From Alphaproteobacteria bacterium (GTDB taxonomy: Bacteria > Pseudomonadota > Alphaproteobacteria > RS24): a stretch of 12,680 nt of DNA. Of the stretch, positions 6,421 through 12,680 are shown piece after piece; within the stretch, counting starts at the first letter, position 1; the number at the start of each line of letters is the position of its first letter. Below the pieces are notes generated by a model. That model made no database searches. It was not told the DNA's origin and saw nothing but the letters and a program-made list of their open reading frames with translations. The stretch spans positions 1 to 12,680 of the forward strand of contig JAAOIL010000086.1 in NCBI GenBank assembly GCA_015163825.1, given 5' to 3'. The translations under genes were made by a program, and so were the position numbers.

Positions 6421-6439
6421 AAAATACAGACAAGCCAGA

Positions 6440-7159
6440 TTAGTATCGGTAGGCGCGTTCTCTTTGGTTTTCTAATTCTATATCTGCGGACTCATTTGCA
6501 TTGCGCGTGCGTTGTTTTTCTTTACTCAGTCCGGTGATTTGCTCTTGCACTCGGCGTTGCTTGGTGAGCAATTCTCTTTGTCGCTCTAAATCATCTAGCG
6601 AGTTTTGATCTTGCGCTTGAATACCAGCGCCAAGCGTATTCCCTAATTTACTGACAGAGCCGATGACCATTTCTTGACCTTTGATGCAATTGTGATTGGA
6701 TTGAATGCGCGTTTCATTTGCGTCGGTTACAATCGCGAGGGCTGTGCCGATAGCATAATCACATGGTCGTCCCACTTGTGCGGAACTTAAAGTGCGGCTA
6801 CCTTCTTGATAGATGATTTGCACCCCATCAACGAGTGTTTTATTTTTCGCAACGAGACCACCAACCGCATTCCCTGCAACACCCCCGATGAGACCGCCAG
6901 CAAGTTCATTGCCGCTATTGTTGCCAAGGGCGACCCCTGCCACAGCACCTAGCAAGCCAACCACACTTTTTGCGATTTTTTGATTATGGCTATTATCCAC
7001 TTCCACTTTTGCGGGTACGATGGATAGAATTGAAATTGTTTTAACTTCTTGGCGTTGATTAACCTGCCCTGTGCTATAGACATTTGCTTGATGTCTTGCA
7101 CCCGGATCTACACACGCCACTAGAAGCAGAGCGATTGCGATAATAAATGTATGTTTCAT
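6440..7159 (-). CDS. SlyB-like glycine-zipper outer-membrane lipoprotein with coiled-coil tail
   Basis: A 239-residue lipoprotein. Residues 1-16 form a signal peptide ending in the lipobox LVAC, so C16 is the lipidated residue; V17 rather than aspartate follows, favouring outer-membrane sorting. Residues 68-103 form a glycine zipper (GLLGAVAGVALG, GGLIGGVAGNAVGGLV) as in the 17-kDa antigen/SlyB (glycine zipper 2TM) family, followed by DGVQIIYQEG and two cysteines (C133, C158) that could pair. Residues 186-235 are charged and helical, probably coiled coil, an extension beyond typical SlyB proteins. Start: ATG at 7159 with GGAGG 6 bases upstream; the frame upstream to 7213 would spoil the signal peptide. 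Likely an envelope-integrity protein; exact role unknown. Confidence 0.85.
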   Translation of the reverse strand: MKHTFIIAIALLLVACVDPGARHQANVYSTGQVNQRQEVKTISILSIVPAKVEVDNSHNQKIAKSVVGLLGAVAGVALGNNSGNELAGGLIGGVAGNAVGGLVAKNKTLVDGVQIIYQEGSRTLSSAQVGRPCDYAIGTALAIVTDANETRIQSNHNCIKGQEMVIGSVSKLGNTLGAGIQAQDQNSLDDLERQRELLTKQRRVQEQITGLSKEKQRTRNANESADIELENQRERAYRY

Positions 7160-7186
7160 AATTAGCCTCCCAAAATGTAGGTTATA

Positions 7187-7213
7187 ATTATTAAAAAAGA
7201 AGCGATATGTCAA
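7187..7213 (-). promoter_or_regulatory. Possible promoter of the lipoprotein gene
   Basis: On the minus strand a perfect TTGACA (7213-7208) is followed after 15 bases by AATAAT (7192-7187). The spacing is short; other A/T-rich hexamers lie further on (TATAAC after 21 bases). The 95-base divergent intergenic region also has a perfect plus-strand TATAAT at 7183-7188, without a good -35, that could serve the ABC transporter genes. No TPP riboswitch-like conserved element (such as CTGAGA) is visible. Confidence 0.35.
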
Positions 7214-7255
7214 GCCGATATTGACGTGCTCCCCCCATTCTGCCAGTCTAATGCG

Positions 7256-8203
7256 ATGATAAGGTTTATATTTTTAGGGCTGGCTTTAGTCTGCTTTACG
7301 GCGCAGGTTTCTGCACTAGAGCGGGTGCGCTTTGCGACAGATTGGAAAGCCCAAGCCGAGCAAGGCGGCTTCTACCAAGCCCAAGCCTTAGGGTTTTATG
7401 AACAAGCGGGGCTTGATGTGCAAATCATTGGTGGGGGTGCGGGGGTTAATATCCCGCAATTATTGGGGGCAAAGGCGATAGAATTTGGTATGGGATCTAA
7501 CAATTTTATTCCTTTCACAATGCTGGCGGCGGGAGTTCCCGCCCAAGCCGTGATGGCGGCATTTCAAAAAGACCCGCAAGTGCTTATCACGCATCGCCGC
7601 AATGATATAAAATCGCTCGCCGATATGCGTGGCAAACCAATCATGATTGCCGATGCCACGCGTAATAGTTTTTGGCTCTGGTTGAAATCACAATATGGTT
7701 TCAGCGACAAACAAATCCGTAAATACACATTTAACCTTGCGCCATTTCTTGTTGATACAAATGCAATCCAGCAGGGTTATATCACCTCCGAACCTTACTC
7801 TATTCAAAAGGCGGGGCGCGAGGCGCAAGTTTTCTTGCTGGCAGATTATAACTTCACAGGATATGCGGCGATGGTGTTGGCGCATAATGATTTAATCGCC
7901 TCTCGCCCTGATATTGTTCGGGCTTTCGTGCAAGCCTCCATCAAAGGCTGGCAGAGTTATTTGTTTGATAATCCTCGTGCTGGTAATCGCCTTATTCTTG
8001 CCGCCAACCCCGATATGACACAAGACAGATTAGACTTCGCCATAAAAGAAATTCGCACGCGTGCGCTTGCGGGTAATAAAAATGACATCGGCACAATGGA
8101 CGAGGCGCGTTGGCAAAACTTTTACCAAACAATGGCGGCGCAAGGGGCGTTCCCTAAAAATCTAAACTGGCGCAATGCCTTTACATTGACGTTTATAGAA
8201 TAG
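7256..8203 (+). CDS. ABC importer periplasmic binding protein, NMT1/THI5-like (ThiY/SsuA-type)
   Basis: A 315-residue secreted binding protein. Residues 1-20 form a signal peptide with likely cleavage after VSA. The mature protein starts LERVRFATDWKAQAEQGGFYQ, and residues 38-55 (GGFYQAQALGFYEQAGLDV) are the signature of NMT1/THI5-like binding proteins. Later segments include GKPIMIA, TFNLAPFLVDTNAIQQGY, TSEPYSI and ADYNFTGYAAMVLAH. Known relatives bind thiamine-pyrimidine precursors, riboflavin-like compounds, or alkanesulfonates, nitrate and taurine. The substrate cannot be read from the sequence. I chose ATG 7256 because it puts the signal peptide at the N-terminus; an upstream GTG at 7226 would not. 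No Shine-Dalgarno is evident. First gene of a three-gene importer operon, 4 bases before the ATPase. Confidence 0.88.
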   Translation: MIRFIFLGLALVCFTAQVSALERVRFATDWKAQAEQGGFYQAQALGFYEQAGLDVQIIGGGAGVNIPQLLGAKAIEFGMGSNNFIPFTMLAAGVPAQAVMAAFQKDPQVLITHRRNDIKSLADMRGKPIMIADATRNSFWLWLKSQYGFSDKQIRKYTFNLAPFLVDTNAIQQGYITSEPYSIQKAGREAQVFLLADYNFTGYAAMVLAHNDLIASRPDIVRAFVQASIKGWQSYLFDNPRAGNRLILAANPDMTQDRLDFAIKEIRTRALAGNKNDIGTMDEARWQNFYQTMAAQGAFPKNLNWRNAFTLTFIE

Positions 8204-8207
8204 CGCC

Positions 8208-8978
8208 ATGATTACCCTCACCGACATTAACTTTTCATACGAAAAAAATAGGCAAGCCTTGCATAATGTCTCTTGCACCTTTGCGGAAAATAGTTTCTCC
8301 GTGATTGTTGGTGCTTCGGGTTGTGGCAAAAGCACATTGCTGCGTTTATTGGCGGGGCTGGAAGAGCCAACAAGTGGTGCGCTTATTATGCCGCCTGCTC
8401 TTTCCACCTTTTCCACCTTTTCCACTGGCTTTGTTTTCCAAGACCCAACTTTATTGGCGTGGCGTAATGTTTATGACAACATCGCCTTACCCCTTAAAAT
8501 AAAAGGATTAGATAAAACCAGCCGCCACACGCGCACACAAGAAGCCCTCGCCCTTGTTGGGCTGGCAGAACGCGCCGATGCACACCCTCGCGAATTATCA
8601 GGTGGTATGAAAATGCGCGTCTCGCTTGCCCGTGCTCTTGCCAGCCGCCCTCGCCTATTGCTTATGGACGAACCCTTCGCCGCCCTAGACGAACACACAA
8701 GGTTTCGCCTTGAAGATGATTTACGCAACTTACAACAAACGCTAAACTGCACGATTATATTTGTGACACATTCTGTTGCCCAAGCCGCTTATCTCGGCGA
8801 GCGTGTATTGGTTATGGGTGCCAGTGAAACAAACGATGAAACAGGCGATGAAACAGGCGGCAGTATAAAACACATCCTTAATCCCCCCGCACACCAACAA
8901 GACTGGCGACACAATCCCGCTTTTCATGCGGCTTGTGCAACTATCAGCGCAGCACTTGCCGAAGTGGAGGCTGCATAA
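8208..8978 (+). CDS. ABC importer ATPase (SsuB/TauB/ThiZ-type)
   Basis: A 256-residue ATPase that would power the importer from the cytoplasmic face. Walker A GASGCGKST at 35-43, Q-loop glutamine Q78 in FVFQDPTLLAW, signature LSGGM at 130-134, Walker B LLLMDEP at 150-156 and switch histidine H188 in FVTHS are all intact. The wording of the Q-loop (DPTLLAWRNVYDNI) is that of the nitrate/sulfonate/taurine/pyrimidine importer branch. Two low-complexity insertions are caused by tandem DNA repeats: STFSTFST at 66-73, just before the Q-loop, and SETNDETGDETG at 206-217, after the catalytic core. Neither touches a catalytic motif. Its stop overlaps the permease start by one base (TAATG). Confidence 0.95.
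   Translation: MITLTDINFSYEKNRQALHNVSCTFAENSFSVIVGASGCGKSTLLRLLAGLEEPTSGALIMPPALSTFSTFSTGFVFQDPTLLAWRNVYDNIALPLKIKGLDKTSRHTRTQEALALVGLAERADAHPRELSGGMKMRVSLARALASRPRLLLMDEPFAALDEHTRFRLEDDLRNLQQTLNCTIIFVTHSVAQAAYLGERVLVMGASETNDETGDETGGSIKHILNPPAHQQDWRHNPAFHAACATISAALAEVEAA
8401..8426 (+). repeat. 9-bp in-frame tandem repeat in the ATPase gene
   Basis: TTTCCACCT is repeated twice and followed by a third, partial copy TTTCCACT. It encodes STFSTFST (residues 66-73) in the loop before the Q-loop, where relatives usually have a short turn. Confidence 0.9.
8823..8858 (+). repeat. 12-bp in-frame tandem repeat in the ATPase gene
   Basis: Two perfect copies of GATGAAACAGGC (8835-8846, 8847-8858) preceded by a copy matching at 8 of 12 bases (8823-8834). 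They encode SETN-DETG-DETG (residues 206-217), an acidic hydrophilic insertion in a region that is poorly conserved in the family. Confidence 0.9.
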
Positions 8979-9739
8979 TGCGTTACCTTCTACCTCTACC
9001 GATAGGCTTATGTGTGTTGGCATTATGGGAAGCGGCTGTGCATTATTGGCAAGTGCCGCGCTTTTTATTACCCCCGCCTTCCGCTATCGCTGTCGCCTTG
9101 ATAGACAATTTGCCTTTGTTGATGGCGGGGCTATGGACAACCCTCAACATCACCTTAATCGCTTTTGCGTGTGCGGTCATAAGTGGCGTGGGCTTTGCCA
9201 CTCTATTCACACGCGCGCGTTTTATTGAACTGGCTTTTGCGCCCTATCTTGTGGCATTGCAAGTGACCCCTGTTGTGGCTATCGCCCCCCTCATTCTTAT
9301 TTGGGTGGGCTTTGATAATATCAATCGGGCGTTGATTATCATCGCATGGATTATTGCTTTCTTCCCCATTACGGCTTCTAGCATTCAGGGATTGCGAAGC
9401 ACCAATCGCGACCTCCACGATATGATGACGCTAGCGGGGGCAAAATGGTGGCAACGACTTCTCTATCTGGAATACCCCGCCGCCTTGCCCGCTATCCTTG
9501 CGGGGGCGAAAACATCGGGGGGGCTGGCGCTTATTGGGGCTGTCATGGCAGAGTTCGTGGCGGGCTCTGGCACCAGCACGGGGCTGGCATGGCGGATAAT
9601 AGAGGCGGGCAATCGCCTTGAGATTGCGACAATGTTTGCTGCCCTCATTGTGTTGTCGCTATTGGGCATCGTCTTCTTTTACACGCTCAGTTTTATTGAG
9701 TGGTTATTGCTTCGCCGTTGGCATGATAGTTTTCAGTGA
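8978..9739 (+). CDS. ABC importer permease (SsuC/TauC/ThiX-type)
   Basis: A 253-residue inner-membrane permease of the BPD_transp_1 type. Hydrophobic segments are at about 4-22, 46-77, 85-111, 117-137, 180-195 and 214-246, giving about six membrane helices. The cytoplasmic EAA loop that contacts the ATPase is at 152-178 (LAGAKWWQRLLYLEYPAALPAIL), with the conserved glycine and the I/LP ending. Start: ATG at 8978 overlaps the ATPase stop by one base and has GGAGG 8 bases upstream; the frame extends to 8933 but that part is not hydrophobic and lies inside the ATPase gene. A run of seven G lies within the gene (9517-9523). Confidence 0.93.
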   Translation: MRYLLPLPIGLCVLALWEAAVHYWQVPRFLLPPPSAIAVALIDNLPLLMAGLWTTLNITLIAFACAVISGVGFATLFTRARFIELAFAPYLVALQVTPVVAIAPLILIWVGFDNINRALIIIAWIIAFFPITASSIQGLRSTNRDLHDMMTLAGAKWWQRLLYLEYPAALPAILAGAKTSGGLALIGAVMAEFVAGSGTSTGLAWRIIEAGNRLEIATMFAALIVLSLLGIVFFYTLSFIEWLLLRRWHDSFQ

Positions 9740-9792
9740 GGCAGTAAAGCGCCACTATTGACGCACAAATAAAAAAACGGCATTATACTTAT

Positions 9793-10107
9793 ATGGCTCA
9801 ACACGCTTCCAAACACGCTGCCTTTCAGGCACTCACGGCTAATCGCTTGCTTGATGGCGAGGTCGTTTATTTCACAGAATCTGGAACGTGGGTAGAAGAT
9901 TTTGCTGCCGCCCTTGTTGTTGAAAGTGCAAAGGCGCAAGATTTATTAACCCGTGCCACCAGTGGCGATTATGAAGCCCATATTATAGAGCCCTATTTAT
10001 TTGAAGTTGCTGATGGTGTTCCCGTTAGTGTGCGCGAGATAATCCGTGCGAAGGGTCCGACAATCCATAGCCATTTCACCAAACCTTTTTCTGATAAATC
10101 CGTTTAG
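9793..10107 (+). CDS. DUF2849 family protein, sulfite-reduction gene partner
   Basis: A 104-residue protein of the alphaproteobacterial DUF2849 family. Recognisable segments are ALTANRLLDGEVVYF, GTWVEDFAAALVV, the central EPYLFEVADGVPVSVREIIRAKGPTI. The family is regularly found immediately upstream of the sulfite reductase gene, as here (16 bases before cysI); no biochemical function is established to my knowledge. The 53 bases upstream contain TATACT at 9784-9789, only 3 bases before the ATG, and a TTGACG at 9758 with a 20-base spacing, so a promoter is possible but weak. There is no Shine-Dalgarno; the start is supported by the family N-terminus. Confidence 0.88.
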   Translation: MAQHASKHAAFQALTANRLLDGEVVYFTESGTWVEDFAAALVVESAKAQDLLTRATSGDYEAHIIEPYLFEVADGVPVSVREIIRAKGPTIHSHFTKPFSDKSV

Positions 10108-10123
10108 GCGAGAAGGATAAAAT

Positions 10124-11782
10124 ATGTATCGCTATGATGAATTTGATAATGAGATGGTGTCGGCGCGGGTTGCGCAATTCCGCGACCAAGTAGAGCGTCG
10201 CCTATCGGGGGAACTGACGGAGGATCAATTCAAACCCTTGCGTTTGATGAATGGTGTTTATCTACAACTCCATGCCTATATGTTGCGGGTGGCGATTCCT
10301 TATGGCACTTTAAGTTCTCGCCAGATGCGTATGCTGGCACATATTGCGCGTAAATATGACAGAGGCTACGGACATTTCACCACACGCCAGAACATACAAT
10401 ATAATTGGGTGGCGCTAGAGCGTATCCCAGATTTACTGGAGGAAATTGCCAGTGTAGAAATGCATGCTATCCAAACATCGGGCAATTGTATTCGCAATGT
10501 CACTGCCGACCAATATGCGGGTGCCATAGATGAAGAGATTGAAGACCCCCGCATTATATCGGAGATTATTCGGCAATGGTCTAGTTTCCACCCTGAGTTT
10601 TCGTTTTTGCCACGCAAGTTTAAGATTGCGGTGACGGGTCATAAAAATGATAGAGCGGCGATTAAATTGCACGACATCGGCATTGTGATTACCCGCAATG
10701 GCGAGGGTGAGGTTGGTTATGAAGTCCATGTTGGTGGTGGTCAGGGGCGCACACCTTTTATCGCAAAGAAGATGACAGATTTTGTGCCGCGCAATAAATT
10801 GCTCGCTTATTTAGAAGCGGTGATGCGTGTTTATAATATGCTTGGCAGACGCGACAATTCTTATAAGGCACGGATTAAGATATTGGTGCATGAGACAGGG
10901 GCAGATGAAATGCGCCGCCTGATAGAGGCAGAGTTCGCCAAGATAGATGCCAGCAATATGCTAACGCTACCCGATAAAGAAGCGCAAAGGATTATGGCAT
11001 ATTTTGCGCCCCCTGCTTATGAGACAGCGCTCGCGACAAGCGATATATTGCAAGCCGCGCAAAGTGCCAACAAAGATTTTACGCATTGGTGTGCGACCAA
11101 TGTGGTTAGCCATAGTCAAACTGGTTATGCCATTGTTAATATCTCCCTCAAGCCGATAGGGGGTATTCCGGGCGATGCCACCGACACCCAGATGGAGGCG
11201 ATTGCTGATTGCGCTGCCACCTATTCCCATGATGAAATCCGTGTCACGCATGAACAAAATCTAGTCTTGCCTCATGTGCGCCTTGATGATGTCAAAGCGG
11301 TTTATGATGCCCTTGTCCCTCACGATCTTGCGACTCCCAATCTTGGGCTTATTAGTGATAGCATTGCGTGTCCGGGTCTTGATTATTGCAACCTTGCGAA
11401 TGCGCGCTCTATTCCTTTGGCGCAAGATATATCCACACGCTTTGCAGATTTACACCGCCAACACGATATTGGGGAGTTAAAGATAAAAATATCGGGCTGC
11501 ATCAATGCGTGCGGACACCACCATGTCGGGCATATCGGCATATTGGGCGTTGATAAAAAAGGCACAGAGTTTTATCAAATCACATTGGGGGGGGCGGCAG
11601 ATGAAAACGCCTCACTTGGCGACATCACAGGACCCGCCTTCACAGAAGATAAAGTTGTAGATGCCATAGAGAATTTAGTAGACACCTATATGAACATCCG
11701 CACCAGTGCTGATGAGCGTTTTATAGATACCTATCGCCGTGTCGGTATGCCCCCTTTTAAGGAGCGTTTATATGCCGACTAA
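10124..11782 (+). CDS. cysI: Assimilatory sulfite/nitrite reductase hemoprotein (siroheme and [4Fe-4S])
   Basis: A 552-residue reductase of the sulfite/nitrite reductase hemoprotein family, expected to reduce sulfite to sulfide in the cytoplasm for cysteine synthesis. The N-terminal ferredoxin-like half has LHAYMLRVAIPYGTLSSRQM and the substrate-site segment HFTTRQNIQYNW, followed by TSGNCIRNVT. The C-terminal cluster ligands are C416 and C422 in CPGLDYC (C-x5-C) and C459 and C463 in CINAC (C-x3-C), the full set for the siroheme-bridged [4Fe-4S] cluster. DUF2849 upstream and DUF934 downstream favour sulfite over nitrite as substrate. AAGGA lies 5-9 bases before the ATG. Eight G in a row at 11587-11594 form a slippage-prone tract that is in frame here. 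The electron donor subunit (CysJ or ferredoxin) is not in the window. Confidence 0.93.
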   Translation: MYRYDEFDNEMVSARVAQFRDQVERRLSGELTEDQFKPLRLMNGVYLQLHAYMLRVAIPYGTLSSRQMRMLAHIARKYDRGYGHFTTRQNIQYNWVALERIPDLLEEIASVEMHAIQTSGNCIRNVTADQYAGAIDEEIEDPRIISEIIRQWSSFHPEFSFLPRKFKIAVTGHKNDRAAIKLHDIGIVITRNGEGEVGYEVHVGGGQGRTPFIAKKMTDFVPRNKLLAYLEAVMRVYNMLGRRDNSYKARIKILVHETGADEMRRLIEAEFAKIDASNMLTLPDKEAQRIMAYFAPPAYETALATSDILQAAQSANKDFTHWCATNVVSHSQTGYAIVNISLKPIGGIPGDATDTQMEAIADCAATYSHDEIRVTHEQNLVLPHVRLDDVKAVYDALVPHDLATPNLGLISDSIACPGLDYCNLANARSIPLAQDISTRFADLHRQHDIGELKIKISGCINACGHHHVGHIGILGVDKKGTEFYQITLGGAADENASLGDITGPAFTEDKVVDAIENLVDTYMNIRTSADERFIDTYRRVGMPPFKERLYAD

Positions 11783-12302
11783 ACACCTCATCATTGATGG
11801 CGCAACGGCGAGCGACCAATGGCAAACCATTGCAGATGACATTTCTTTTGATGGCACCCTTGATGAAGCAACATTAGACGGCAAGGGTGCGATTATCTCT
11901 CTGGCACGATTAGAAGCAGAAGCAGACACTTTACGCCAACGCAACACCCCTATCGGTGTTATTTTACGGGCGGGCGAAAAAGTCGGGGAAGACCCACACC
12001 GCCTTGCCCCTTTTCTTGATATGCTTTCACTGGTGGCGATAGAGTTCCCTGTCTACCGCAACGGGCGCGGGTTTTCTGCGGCACGGATATTACGCGAACA
12101 ATATAATTATAAAGGCGAGTTACGCGCGACAGGCGATGTCTTATACGACCAATGGCAGTTTATGCATCGCTGTGGCATCAATGCTTACGAGATTGATGGC
12201 GATATCCCCCTCGCGACATTTACAAAAGCCATGGATTCTTTGCCCGATGCCTATCAACCAGCAGGGGACGATAAGCGGGGCATTTTATGGCGCCGCTCTT
12301 AA
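11772..12302 (+). CDS. DUF934 family protein, sulfite reductase partner
   Basis: A 176-residue protein of the DUF934 family, often annotated as an oxidoreductase probably involved in sulfite reduction, with no proven reaction. The diagnostic C-terminal core is clear: LSLVAIEFPVYRNGRGFSAAR, ILREQYNYKGELRATGDVLYDQ and FMHRCGINAYEID (around residues 83-141). The family usually has FTDGR; here YRNGR. I chose the ATG at 11772, preceded by AAGGAG 7 bases upstream; it overlaps the reductase gene by 11 bases, implying coupled translation. In many proteobacteria cysH follows; here a convergent gene does, so the operon appears to end. Confidence 0.9.
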   Translation: MPTKHLIIDGATASDQWQTIADDISFDGTLDEATLDGKGAIISLARLEAEADTLRQRNTPIGVILRAGEKVGEDPHRLAPFLDMLSLVAIEFPVYRNGRGFSAARILREQYNYKGELRATGDVLYDQWQFMHRCGINAYEIDGDIPLATFTKAMDSLPDAYQPAGDDKRGILWRRS

Positions 12303-12341
12303 GCCGCTAGTGCCATCTATTGCCACCCCCTAATTTCCCCC

Positions 12342-12680
12342 TTAATTCCACTGACCTTCTATTTTTTCTTCTAAAAAGTGTCGCCCCAATTTATCTTCTA
12401 TTTCAACGATCCAAATATCAGGATCGCGCGTTATTTCTCTTTGCAATAGGGATTCTATTTCTGCATCTTGTGTTTGCGGCGATGCCATAACACGCCACCC
12501 TCGTATGCCGTCCATAAAAGTAAAGAGCGTCAATAATCCAGAATGCCCTGCCAAATCATTAACACGAACGAATATCCCCCCGGCATCATCATCGCCATGG
12601 CGCACAACAAATGCTGCCGCCTGCGCTCCATAGGCACGGCGGATAAGGGCTTGCACATATATTCCTGCTTTTAATCGCCA
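12342..12680 (-). CDS. DUF1491 family protein, N-terminus cut by window edge
   Basis: The frame is open from 12680 to a TAA at 12342. The visible part starts WRLKAGIYVQALIRRAYGAQ, which matches the family's N-terminal R-L-x-S/A-G-I-W/Y-V-Q-A-x-x-R-R pattern, so the true start is a few codons beyond the window; a GTG at 12656 is internal. Later segments are VVRHGDDDAGGIFVRVN, GWRVMASP and the C-terminal ITRDPDIWIVEIEDKLGRHFL, which is the family signature. DUF1491 is a small protein family of alphaproteobacteria with no known function. It converges on the DUF934 gene; the 39 bases between show no convincing terminator hairpin. Confidence 0.88.
   Translation of the reverse strand, partial: WRLKAGIYVQALIRRAYGAQAAAFVVRHGDDDAGGIFVRVNDLAGHSGLLTLFTFMDGIRGWRVMASPQTQDAEIESLLQREITRDPDIWIVEIEDKLGRHFLEEKIEGQWN

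Larger units (their letters stand above)
6102..6439. other. 338-base gene-free region with minus-strand signals before the GTA genes
   Basis: No credible coding frame on either strand. From right to left on the minus strand it contains the intrinsic terminator of the lipoprotein gene (6374-6420), about 100 featureless AT-rich bases, a strong promoter (6247-6275), a second intrinsic terminator (6182-6218), A/T-tract tandem repeats (6143-6196), and an A-rich leader ending at the start of the candidate small terminase gene. An imperfect inverted repeat spans 6125-6238. Each is listed separately. Confidence 0.8.

Noticed and set aside
6102..6439. tRNA gene or phage attachment site between the GTA genes and the lipoprotein gene
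   Set aside because: No cloverleaf, T-loop sequence or tRNA 3' end fragment could be found on either strand.
7160..7255. TPP riboswitch before the NMT1/THI5-like transporter
   Set aside because: The 96 bases are A/T-rich and lack the conserved thi-box segments such as CTGAGA; no riboswitch-like fold is apparent.
9758..9789. Promoter before DUF2849 (TTGACG and TATACT)
   Set aside because: The spacing is 20 bases and the -10-like hexamer lies 3 bases before the ATG, so transcription would start within the gene. Mentioned in the gene entry, not listed as a feature.
12654..12656. GTG at 12656 as the start of the DUF1491 gene
   Set aside because: The frame continues upstream with RLKAGIYV, which matches the conserved N-terminus of the family, so the gene runs off the window.

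Overview
The window looks like the chromosome of an alphaproteobacterium of moderate GC content. Three things support this. The first half carries the head genes of a Rhodobacter-type gene transfer agent (GTA). The second half carries an alphaproteobacterial sulfite-reduction block (DUF2849 - sulfite/nitrite reductase - DUF934). The right edge holds a DUF1491 gene, a small family I know from alphaproteobacteria. I cannot name the genus. There is no rRNA, tRNA, transposase, integrase, CRISPR array or lysis gene in the window.

Left part (1-6101, all minus strand, reading right to left): a tightly packed GTA/HK97-like head module. The order is small terminase candidate, large terminase, portal, prohead protease, major capsid, head-tail connector (gp6-like), head-tail adaptor (gp7-like), tail terminator (gp8-like, DUF3168) and the start of the TP901-1-type major tail protein (gp9-like), which runs off the left edge. 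Gaps are a few bases and several genes overlap by ATGA. All frames are intact. Together they would make and fill a small tailed particle: the terminase packages DNA through the portal, the protease matures the capsid, and gp6-gp9 attach the tail.

Middle (6102-6439): a 338-base gene-free stretch with dense signals on the minus strand. It holds the intrinsic terminator of the lipoprotein gene, then a near-consensus sigma-70 promoter (TTGACA, 17 bases, TATAGT, with an AT-rich upstream element). About 20 bases after the predicted start lies a strong hairpin-plus-T7 terminator, and then three to four tandem copies of a 13-base unit that repeats the base and T-tract of that terminator. An imperfect inverted repeat brackets the promoter-proximal RNA and the repeats. 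This is either a leader/attenuator in front of the head genes or a very short RNA gene, and it is the most unusual element seen here.

Next (6440-7159, minus): a SlyB-like glycine-zipper outer-membrane lipoprotein with a coiled-coil tail. Divergent from it on the plus strand is a complete ABC importer: secreted NMT1/THI5-like binding protein, ATPase and permease (7256-9739). After a 53-base gap come DUF2849 (9793), a siroheme-[4Fe-4S] sulfite/nitrite reductase, cysI-like (10124), and DUF934 (11772-12302). This is the assimilatory sulfite-to-sulfide step with its usual uncharacterised partners, but cysG and cysH are not next to it here. A convergent DUF1491 gene is cut by the right edge.

A recurring oddity is short, perfectly in-frame tandem duplication: 15 bp x2 in the portal gene, and 9 bp x3 and 12 bp x3 in the ATPase gene, as well as the 13-bp intergenic repeats.
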